Source: Alistipes sp.
Lineage (GTDB): Bacteria > Bacteroidota > Bacteroidia > Bacteroidales > Rikenellaceae
Assembly (NCBI GenBank): GCA_017560305.1
Contig: JAFYOF010000178.1
Span: 1-5,306 of the forward strand
Length of the DNA stretch: 5,306 nucleotides
Reading direction: 5' to 3'
Shown: piece after piece, positions 1 to 5,306 of the stretch
How positions within the stretch are numbered: position 1 is the first letter of the stretch
Layout of the letters: each line of letters begins with the position of its first letter
The notes under the pieces: model-generated
Seen by the model: the letters and a program-made list of their open reading frames with translations, nothing else
Told to the model about the DNA's origin: nothing
The model's database searches: none
Made by a program: the position numbers and the translations under genes

Positions 1-2
1 AT

Positions 3-476
3 TTACTCGTGATGATAAGGTTCGTTATTGAGGATTGTGAACGCTCGGTAGAGTTGTTCGGCGAAGATTGCCCTCACAATCTGATGCGAGAAGGTCATCC
101 GCGAGAGCGATATCTTACCATTCGCTCGTTGGTAGACCTCATCGGAGAAGCCATAGGGTCCGCCGATGACCAGCACCAGTCGCTTCACGCCGCTCAGCAT
201 TCGTTTTTGCAGCCACTGGGCATACTCCATCGAACTGAACTGCTGACCCTTCTCATCCATCAGCGTGAGGCAGTCGCCCTCCCCCACCAGTCGCAGGATG
301 GCCTCGCCCTCGAGTTGCTTTTGGCGTGAGGGTGCCATATTGCGGGTGTTGCGCACATCGGCAATGGTCGTGAGCGAGAACTTGCAATAGCGGTTTATGC
401 GCTTGGAGTACATCTCCACAAGCGCCTCAACCTCCTTTGAGTCGGTCTTGCCTACAACTATCAGTTCAATATTCAT
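3..476 (-). CDS. rlmH: 23S rRNA (pseudouridine1915-N3)-methyltransferase RlmH
   Basis: RlmH is a cytoplasmic SPOUT-class enzyme. It uses S-adenosylmethionine to methylate N3 of pseudouridine 1915 in helix 69 of 23S rRNA, acting late on assembled ribosomes. The 157-residue protein is complete and close to the usual length of about 155. The start MNIELIVVGK is typical. The cofactor-binding trefoil-knot signatures are visible: LMDEKG at residues 72-77, VIGGPYGFSDEV at about 103-114, and the knot segment SLSRMTFSHQIVRA at 123-136. The C-terminal block AEQLYRAFTILNNEPYHHE (139-157) closely matches the family ending. The gene follows the GH2-like gene on the same strand after 12 bases, so the two are probably co-transcribed. 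The ATG is preceded by GGAAG lying unusually close to it, so translational coupling to the upstream stop codon is plausible. Identification is secure from motifs and length. Confidence 0.97.
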   Translation of the reverse strand: MNIELIVVGKTDSKEVEALVEMYSKRINRYCKFSLTTIADVRNTRNMAPSRQKQLEGEAILRLVGEGDCLTLMDEKGQQFSSMEYAQWLQKRMLSGVKRLVLVIGGPYGFSDEVYQRANGKISLSRMTFSHQIVRAIFAEQLYRAFTILNNEPYHHE

Positions 477-488
477 TCTTCCAGCGGT

Positions 489-1799
489 TTAGTGCATATC
501 GGTGTTCCACTCGCCCTCGGTGCCGAGGTAGATTACCGGGCGCTCCTTCTCAACTGACTTCAGCCACTCGTACGCCTTGTACATATTGTAGCCGTTGCCC
601 GACTCGTCACCGCCCAAAGCGAAGGCGATGATGCAAGAGTGGTTGCGTGAACGGTAGTACATAGCCTTCACGCGCTCCAGATACTCGTTCACCAACTCGG
701 GGTCGTTCGATGGCGTACCACCGATGCCTCGGTCATTGTGCTTGTTGGGGGCGTTGATATTGACACGGTCGATAACGAACATACCCGCCTTGTCGCACAT
801 ATCGTAGAACCACTTTGGCTGTGGATAGTCTGGACAGAGTGTGTTGTAACCTCTCAACTTCGCCTGCTCGATAGCCACGAAGGTCTTCTGACGGTCATCA
901 AGGGCATTGAAGTGCTCCTTCTTCTGGATGTGCAGAACATTGTCGAAGCGGAAGAACTTGCCATCACGATATACGGTCTTGCCGAAGCCCAACTTCAATG
1001 GAATATACTCCCACAACATACCATTGCGCTTGATGTAGAGCATCAGGTCGTAGAGCGGAGTCTTGCCATCACCCCACTTGAATGAGTATGAATGGTAGAT
1101 GTCGGGATTAAAACGAAGGGTATCAATCGAGCGACCCTCAATCTCCAAGTCATTCACACTGAACTCCTTGAGTTTGCCCTTGGGGTCGTAGATATCGAAG
1201 CCCACCTCGATGGTCTCGGCAAAATTGAAGTCGTTAGCGATGATGATATCCATACGCAACTTGGCGTACTGGCGTGTGGTGTCGGGCTCAAGGATGATGT
1301 TGAAATCACGCACCGACAGACGACGCTGCATAAAGAAGTAAGAGTTATCAAACTGCTCGAAACCAGGCTGGTAGATATTCTCCTGCAACTGAGGCGTACG
1401 GCTCTGGCGCACACCAATCATAATCTCGTTCACACCCTGACGCAAGTGCTTCGAGAGCATAAAATCGGCAGGAGTGAATGGGTCCTCGACATCAGCCACA
1501 GGCTCGTTGTTCACAAACAGCGTGTATGCCATACCCACATTCTCAAGGTGGAAGAATGTGTTGTAGTCGTTGCGCGTTGCATCAATGTTGATTTTCTGCA
1601 CAAAACGCACCTCGCCGCCAGCGATGGCGATGCGCTCGGGCTTGAAGGCCTCATAACCCGCAGTCTCGGCACGCTTGTCAGCCTTGGCATCCTCACGCTT
1701 ATCGTAGGTGAGGAACTCCGAACGGTAGATACGGGGCGACTGCGCAACAGCCGAAAATATTGAAAAAAGGGCTACGCCCAGGAAAAAAAGTCGTTTCAT
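489..1799 (-). CDS. Secreted degenerate GH2 (beta-galactosidase-like) protein, short form
   Basis: This 436-residue protein resembles the front part of glycoside hydrolase family 2 enzymes. Residues 1-19 form a Sec signal peptide with probable cleavage after AVA and no lipobox, so a periplasmic or secreted location is expected. A jelly-roll sugar-binding-like region covers about 60-135 (FVNNEPVADVEDPFTP, then GVNEIMIGV). An Ig-like beta region follows at about 165-285, then part of a TIM barrel. The barrel is recognisable from WFYDMCDKAGMFVIDRVNI (330-348) and from RNHSCIIAFALGGDESGNG (385-403), which matches the acid/base block SLGNESGHG of LacZ. E399 aligns with the acid/base Glu, but the preceding Asn is Asp and one residue is inserted. 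The HYP motif reads DYP and the NIE motif reads NIN. The protein stops at NTDMH, before the strand that carries the nucleophile Glu, and rlmH begins 12 bases later. Catalysis is therefore doubtful; a binding or structural role is inference. The ATG directly precedes the signal peptide. Confidence 0.8.
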   Translation of the reverse strand: MKRLFFLGVALFSIFSAVAQSPRIYRSEFLTYDKREDAKADKRAETAGYEAFKPERIAIAGGEVRFVQKINIDATRNDYNTFFHLENVGMAYTLFVNNEPVADVEDPFTPADFMLSKHLRQGVNEIMIGVRQSRTPQLQENIYQPGFEQFDNSYFFMQRRLSVRDFNIILEPDTTRQYAKLRMDIIIANDFNFAETIEVGFDIYDPKGKLKEFSVNDLEIEGRSIDTLRFNPDIYHSYSFKWGDGKTPLYDLMLYIKRNGMLWEYIPLKLGFGKTVYRDGKFFRFDNVLHIQKKEHFNALDDRQKTFVAIEQAKLRGYNTLCPDYPQPKWFYDMCDKAGMFVIDRVNINAPNKHNDRGIGGTPSNDPELVNEYLERVKAMYYRSRNHSCIIAFALGGDESGNGYNMYKAYEWLKSVEKERPVIYLGTEGEWNTDMH

Positions 1800-1860
1800 A
1801 ACTATCTAAAAGTTAGTAATAATTACTCTTTTGGCATCTATTAGCATTGTATACCATTTG

Positions 1861-1891
1861 CAAAGGTACTTTTTTTTTGACAAATATCAAA
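1861..1891 (-). promoter_or_regulatory. Predicted Bacteroides-type promoter for the GH2-like/rlmH pair
   Basis: Read on the minus strand, TTTG (1891-1888) is followed by a 19-base spacer and then TACCTTTG (1868-1861). This fits the Bacteroidota housekeeping consensus of -33 TTTG and -7 TAnnTTTG. Transcription would start near 1855-1858, leaving a leader of roughly 55-60 bases before the ATG at 1799. The spacer contains an A9 tract on this strand. The match is by eye; no start site has been mapped. Confidence 0.68.
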
Positions 1892-1907
1892 TTATTGACT
1901 ACCTTTG
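1876..1907 (+). promoter_or_regulatory. Predicted Bacteroides-type promoter for asnS
   Basis: TTTG (1876-1879), a 20-base spacer and TACCTTTG (1900-1907) match the Bacteroidota -33/-7 consensus. Transcription would begin near 1911-1913, giving a leader of about 60 bases before the asnS ATG at 1974. The leader is AT-rich next to the start codon and has no clear Shine-Dalgarno sequence, as is usual in this phylum. A weak 4-base-pair stem (GGCG 1918-1921 with CGCC 1931-1934) is the only leader structure I see. This promoter probably also serves the SGNH gene and possibly rpoN. Confidence 0.72.
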
Positions 1908-1973
1908 TGAGTTGATAGGCGCTTTATTGTCGCCGACCAAACCAGAGAATAATTAAATAAAAACATAGAAACT

Positions 1974-3362
1974 ATGAAAAATCAGAGAATTGCAGAGATT
2001 CTGAAATCAGATGCAACAGATTGCGACATCACCGTAAAGGGTTGGGTGCGCACAAAGCGTGGTAACAAGAATGTGGCTTTCATCGCATTGAACGATGGTT
2101 CTTGCGTGACAAACATACAGGTAGTTGTGGATTTGGCTTCGTGCAACGAGGAGACATTGAAGGCTGTGACAACAGGCTCTTGTATCCGTGTTGACGGTAA
2201 GCTGGTGAAGTCACCAGGTGCTGGTCAGGGCGTAGAGGTTCAGGCTACAAACATCGAGGTGTACGGCACAGCTGACCCAGAGAGCTACCCATTGCAGAAG
2301 AAGGGTCACACTCTGGAGTTCCTGCGCGACATCGCTTACCTGCGTCCTCGCACAAACACTTTCGGTGCTATCTTCCGCATCCGCCACGCAATGGCTTATG
2401 CAATCCACAAGTACTTCAACGACCACGGTTTCTACTACTGGCATACTCCACTCATCACAGGTTCTGACTGCGAGGGTGCAGGTGCTATGTTCAATGTAAC
2501 CACACTCGACATCGCTAACCCTCCTCGCACCGAGGATGGCGCAGTAGATTACTCACAGGACTTCTACGGCAAGCCTTGCAACCTCACCGTATCGGGTCAG
2601 TTGGAGGGTGAGCTCGGCGCATTGGCTTTGGGTCAGATCTACACATTCGGTCCTACTTTCCGCGCAGAGAACTCAAACACTCCACGCCACTTGTCTGAGT
2701 TCTGGATGATTGAGCCTGAGATGGCATTCTACGAGTTGGAGGACAATATGGAGTTGGCTGAGGACTTCCTCAAGTACCTTATCAACTACGCATTGGAGAA
2801 CTGCCGCGAGGATTTGGAGTTTATGAACAAGATGTGGGACAAGGAGCTTATCGAGCGTCTTGAGTTCGTAATCAAGAACGACTTCGTTCGTTTGGACTAC
2901 ACCGAGGGTATCAAGATTTTGCAGGCTTCAGGCAAGAAGTTCGAGTTCCCTTGCGACTGGGGTTGCGACCTTCAGTCAGAGCACGAGCGTTACCTCGTGG
3001 AGGAGCACTTCAAGCGCCCAGTAATCCTTATCAACTATCCAAAGGAGATCAAGGCATTCTATATGAAGCAGAACGAGGATGGCAAGACAGTACGCGCTAT
3101 GGATGTATTGTTCCCAAAAATCGGCGAGATTATCGGCGGTTCGGAGCGTGAGGCTGACTATGGCAAACTTTCTGCAAGAGTGCAGGAGCTCCAGATGAGC
3201 GAGAAGGAGCTTTGGTGGTATCTCGACACACGCCGTTGGGGTTCAGCACCTCACTCAGGCTTCGGTCTGGGCTTCGAGCGTCTGTTGTTGTTCGTGACCG
3301 GTATGACTAACATCCGCGATGTTATCCCATTCCCACGCACACCAAACAACGCAGAGTTCTAA
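1974..3362 (+). CDS. asnS: Asparaginyl-tRNA synthetase (AsnRS)
   Basis: AsnRS is a cytoplasmic class IIb aminoacyl-tRNA synthetase that charges tRNA-Asn with asparagine using ATP. The 462-residue protein is full length for the bacterial family. The N-terminal OB-fold that reads the anticodon spans about residues 17-100 ([20 protein letters not shown]). The class II catalytic core follows. Motif 1 lies at about 150-165 ([16 protein letters not shown]), motif 2 runs from FRAE (229-232) to [10 protein letters not shown] (241-250), and motif 3 is [12 protein letters not shown] (429-440) with the ATP-binding Arg at 436. The ending [12 protein letters not shown] is characteristic of AsnRS rather than AspRS. 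Having AsnRS means Asn-tRNA can be made directly, without the amidotransferase route. The ATG at 1974 sits in an A-rich leader below a good promoter. Tandem stops TAA-TAG close the gene. The SGNH hydrolase gene begins 28 bases later on the same strand. Confidence 0.98.
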   Translation: MKNQRIAEILKSDATDCDITVKGWVRTKRGNKNVAFIALNDGSCVTNIQVVVDLASCNEETLKAVTTGSCIRVDGKLVKSPGAGQGVEVQATNIEVYGTADPESYPLQKKGHTLEFLRDIAYLRPRTNTFGAIFRIRHAMAYAIHKYFNDHGFYYWHTPLITGSDCEGAGAMFNVTTLDIANPPRTEDGAVDYSQDFYGKPCNLTVSGQLEGELGALALGQIYTFGPTFRAENSNTPRHLSEFWMIEPEMAFYELEDNMELAEDFLKYLINYALENCREDLEFMNKMWDKELIERLEFVIKNDFVRLDYTEGIKILQASGKKFEFPCDWGCDLQSEHERYLVEEHFKRPVILINYPKEIKAFYMKQNEDGKTVRAMDVLFPKIGEIIGGSEREADYGKLSARVQELQMSEKELWWYLDTRRWGSAPHSGFGLGFERLLLFVTGMTNIRDVIPFPRTPNNAEF

Positions 3363-3390
3363 TAGAGAATAACCTTTTTAGCATAAGAAT

Positions 3391-4161
3391 ATGAAGAGAC
3401 TTATTTTGCTCATTTTAGTGGCTTGCTTCTTCGCGGGCGTCGATGCACAGGCAAAGCGCCCCGACAGCAACGGTTATAACATCATCTACATCGGTAACAG
3501 CATCACCTATGGTGCGCTGCACGCCGACCGTAGCAAGACTGCGCCACCAGTTGTCGCAACCGAGTTCGTGAACAAGAAGTTGGATTGCGTCAAGGAGTTT
3601 GCCAACAGCGGTCGCTCGGGCGCAACCACGGTAGACTATCTGCCAGCGTTGAACCGCGACTTCCGCCGCGTGGAGAAAACCATCGCAGAGTTCAAGTCAA
3701 AGAATGATGCAAAATTTGTCTTCTCATTTATGCTGGGCACAAACGACTCGGCATCGACCGGCCCTACTGGCGCGCCCGTGAGCAACGAGGACTACAAGAA
3801 GAACCTGCTCACAATCATCGCTCGCCTCAGGGAGTTGTGTCCAGATGCAATCTTCGTGTTGCAGCGTCCTGTGTGGTACAGTCCCAACACCTACAACGGT
3901 GCTCGTTACCTTGTGGCGGGTCTGAACCGTATGACCGACTATGTAAATGTGCTAGTAGAGCTCGCCAACGAGAACAAGGATATCTACCTGGGCGACTGCG
4001 ACAGCTACGACCTCATCAAACTCGACTACCAGAAGTATATGTTTGCCGAGGATGGTCGTGCGGGCACATTCTACCTCCACCCAAATGAGGAGGGTGCTGC
4101 CAAGATGGCAAAGAATTGGGGTAAGGCTATCGTGGCTGCCATCAAGTCGGCGGCACGATAA
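3391..4161 (+). CDS. Secreted SGNH/GDSL-family hydrolase (probable esterase)
   Basis: This 256-residue protein belongs to the SGNH hydrolase superfamily, whose members remove acyl groups from sugars, lipids or peptidoglycan; the substrate here is unknown. Residues 1-19 or 1-21 form a Sec signal peptide (MKRLILLILVACFFAGVDA, cleavage after VDA or AQA), so it should act in the periplasm or outside the cell. Block I is YIGNSITYG (33-41) with nucleophile Ser37. Block II is NSGRSG (72-77). Block III is LGTND (115-119) with oxyanion Asn118. Block V is FYLHPNEEG (227-235) with His230. The Asp normally three residues before that His is Phe227; D221 is the nearest acidic residue upstream. The gene lies 28 bases after asnS with no terminator, so it is probably co-transcribed. 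The ATG gives an intact signal peptide, which supports this start. An accessory polysaccharide deacetylase role is inference. Confidence 0.87.
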   Translation: MKRLILLILVACFFAGVDAQAKRPDSNGYNIIYIGNSITYGALHADRSKTAPPVVATEFVNKKLDCVKEFANSGRSGATTVDYLPALNRDFRRVEKTIAEFKSKNDAKFVFSFMLGTNDSASTGPTGAPVSNEDYKKNLLTIIARLRELCPDAIFVLQRPVWYSPNTYNGARYLVAGLNRMTDYVNVLVELANENKDIYLGDCDSYDLIKLDYQKYMFAEDGRAGTFYLHPNEEGAAKMAKNWGKAIVAAIKSAAR

Positions 4162-4226
4162 CCACTACCACTACGCAAACTTTTAAGTGAGGAACCTGTC
4201 GAAGTGGAACTTTAAAACAGGGATAG
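4162..4226 (+). other. Short spacer before rpoN, no terminator or promoter recognised
   Basis: These 65 bases separate the SGNH gene from rpoN. I see no strong hairpin followed by a T run and no TAnnTTTG box. There is a two-copy hexamer (ACCACT twice, 4161-4172), and AGGGATAG immediately before the ATG may act as a weak ribosome binding site. Read-through from the upstream genes, or a promoter inside the SGNH gene, would explain rpoN expression. Confidence 0.5.
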
Positions 4227-5306
4227 ATGACTTTTTCACAACGCCAGATTCAGAAACTACAACAGACTCTTTCGCCACAGCAGATACAGATGATAAAACT
4301 GCTGGAGTTGCCCGCATTGCAACTTGAGCAGCGCATCAAGCAGGAGATTGAGGAGAACATTGTCCTGGAGGAGGATGAGCGCAAGGACGAGGATATGCAG
4401 GAGCAAATCTCCGTGGAGGAGTATCTGCGTGAGGATGACTCGCCAGGCTACAAGGCACGCGTGAACAACTTCTCGAAGGATGACAAGCAGCGCCCCGTGA
4501 CCCTCACCGAGGGACTCTCTCTGCAGGAGTACCTGATGGAGCAGTTGCGCTACCGCAACCTTAGGGATGACGAGCGCAGGGTAGCGGAGTTTCTGATTGG
4601 CAGCATCGATGAGGATGGCTACCTGCGTCGTGATATGGAGTCTATATCGGATGATATCGCCTTTTCGCTGGGCTTGGAGTATAGCGTAGAGGAGCTGGAG
4701 CGACTGCTCTCATTTATCCACCAGCTGGAGCCAGCGGGCATCGGCGCACGCAACCTGCAGGAGTGTCTGCTGCTGCAGATGAACCAGCGACGCATCGACA
4801 CCCCCGCAAAGCGAGTGGCGCAGAAGATTTTGGCGTCACACTTCGATGAGTTTGTCAAGAAACACTACGAGAAACTGATGCAGCGACTCAACCTCACCGA
4901 GGATGAGTTCCGCGATGCCATAGATGAGATCAAGCACCTCTCGCCAAAGCCAGGCAACCTCTATTCGGACAGCAGTTTCGACGCCTCGCCATATATCATT
5001 CCTGACTTTACCATCGACTATCACGATGGTCAGTTCGACCTGTCGCTTAACTCCTACAACATCCCCGATGTGAAGATTAACCGCCGCTATGCGGATATGA
5101 TTCGCGATATGGTATCGTCGGATGGTTTCGTATCGGAGAAGGACAAGGAGGCGGTGCAGTTCGTCAAGAGCAAGATTGACTCGGCGAAGTGGTTTATCTC
5201 GGCAATCAAGCAGCGTCACGACACGCTGATGCGTACGATGCAGGAGATACTCAACTTCCAGAAGGAGTATTTCAAGGATGGCGACAAGAGCAAACTGCGC
5301 CCGATG
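4227..5306 (+). CDS. rpoN: RNA polymerase sigma-54 factor RpoN, 3' end beyond window
   Basis: RpoN directs core RNA polymerase to -24/-12 promoters and needs AAA+ enhancer-binding activators to open them. The first 360 codons are visible of a family usually about 480-500 residues long. Region I (about 1-50) is glutamine- and leucine-rich: LQQTLSPQQIQMIKLLELP at 11-29, then LEQRIKQEIEEN. An acidic region II linker follows (about 48-90). Region III, the core-binding part, begins near 90 and contains TEGLSLQEYLMEQL, IGSIDEDGYL and LEPAGIGARNLQECLLLQM, all family signatures. SAKWFISAIKQRHDTL near 320-335 leads into the DNA-binding domain. The helix-turn-helix and RpoN box lie outside the window. 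The ATG at 4227 directly follows an in-frame TAG, so no start further upstream is possible; an internal ATG at 4290 would remove half of region I. The usual ENPLLE-type motif reads ENIVLE here. Confidence 0.95.
   Translation, partial: MTFSQRQIQKLQQTLSPQQIQMIKLLELPALQLEQRIKQEIEENIVLEEDERKDEDMQEQISVEEYLREDDSPGYKARVNNFSKDDKQRPVTLTEGLSLQEYLMEQLRYRNLRDDERRVAEFLIGSIDEDGYLRRDMESISDDIAFSLGLEYSVEELERLLSFIHQLEPAGIGARNLQECLLLQMNQRRIDTPAKRVAQKILASHFDEFVKKHYEKLMQRLNLTEDEFRDAIDEIKHLSPKPGNLYSDSSFDASPYIIPDFTIDYHDGQFDLSLNSYNIPDVKINRRYADMIRDMVSSDGFVSEKDKEAVQFVKSKIDSAKWFISAIKQRHDTLMRTMQEILNFQKEYFKDGDKSKLRPM

Larger units (their letters stand above)
1861..1907. repeat. Nested inverted repeat formed by the two divergent promoters
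   Basis: The outer arms CAAAGGTA (1861-1868) and TACCTTTG (1900-1907) are perfect 8-base inverted copies. The inner arms TTTGA (1876-1880) and TCAAA (1887-1891) are perfect 5-base inverted copies. Both pairs are centred at about 1884. The arms coincide with the predicted -7 and -33 elements, so the symmetry is largely explained by two opposed promoters. A dimeric regulator binding the inner TTTGA-N6-TCAAA palindrome is possible but has no direct support. Confidence 0.7.

Noticed and set aside
477..491. A frameshift or nonsense mutation cutting off the rest of the GH2 barrel
   Set aside because: The sequence immediately downstream is intact rlmH in a complete frame, so no remnant of the missing barrel is present here. 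A simple recent point mutation is not supported.
1092..1763. A 223-codon open frame on the plus strand, antisense to the GH2-like gene, and a 115-codon one at 738-1085
   Set aside because: Both lie wholly within a well-supported gene on the other strand. The translations show no recognisable domain and are rich in His, Val and Leu, as expected from reverse-reading common codons.
1908..1973. A riboswitch or T-box controlling asnS in its leader
   Set aside because: The leader is only about 60 bases and offers just a 4-base-pair GGCG/CGCC stem with a 9-base loop. There is no T-box sequence and no terminator hairpin.
4162..4226. Rho-independent terminator between the SGNH gene and rpoN
   Set aside because: Only a loose CCACT/AGTGG pairing is found, with no stable GC stem followed by a T run.
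4290..4292. Internal ATG as the rpoN start
   Set aside because: Starting here would discard the first 21 residues, including conserved region I sequence (QKLQQTLSPQQIQ). The ATG at 4227 restores them and follows an in-frame stop.
4619..5219. Two minus-strand open frames (79 and 127 codons) antisense to rpoN
   Set aside because: The plus-strand reading gives unmistakable sigma-54 sequence throughout, so these are shadows of it.
1..5306. A new defence, mobile or biosynthetic system
   Set aside because: No transposase, recombinase, toxin-antitoxin pair, CRISPR repeats or biosynthetic cluster is visible. Four of the five genes match known families closely, and the fifth is a divergent GH2 relative.

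Overview
The window looks like a chromosomal segment from a gut-type member of Bacteroidota, probably order Bacteroidales. The evidence is AsnRS, RlmH and sigma-54 proteins of the Bacteroidales kind, A-rich translation leaders with little Shine-Dalgarno sequence, and two good matches to the Bacteroides-type promoter (-33 TTTG, -7 TAnnTTTG). Genus cannot be fixed from sequence alone. I see no mobile element, CRISPR array, tRNA or rRNA gene.

Layout. A leftward pair occupies bases 3-1799: a secreted, degenerate glycoside-hydrolase-family-2-like protein, followed after only 12 bases by rlmH, the 23S rRNA pseudouridine-1915 methyltransferase. A 174-base divergent intergenic region (1800-1973) holds two interleaved, nearly mirror-symmetric promoters. 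A rightward series follows: asnS (asparaginyl-tRNA synthetase), then after 28 bases a secreted SGNH/GDSL-family hydrolase, then after 65 bases the start of rpoN (sigma-54). rpoN runs off the right edge with 360 codons visible. No convincing terminator separates the rightward genes, so they may share transcripts.

How the parts fit. Two translation genes (rlmH and asnS) and one transcription factor gene (rpoN) are interspersed with two exported proteins related to carbohydrate-active enzymes. The functional link between the exported proteins and their housekeeping neighbours is unknown; shared transcription is the only link the sequence supports.

The most interesting signals are: (1) the crossed divergent promoters, which share identical -7 octamers and overlap so closely that two polymerases should not be able to bind at once; (2) a T9 tract placed so that length changes would alter the spacer of only the leftward promoter; (3) a GH2-like protein that lacks the nucleophile half of its barrel and has substitutions at several conserved active-site positions, so it is probably a pseudoenzyme or binding protein; (4) an SGNH protein without the usual Asp three residues before the catalytic His. 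I did not find a clear new multi-gene system; most of the window is ordinary core genome.
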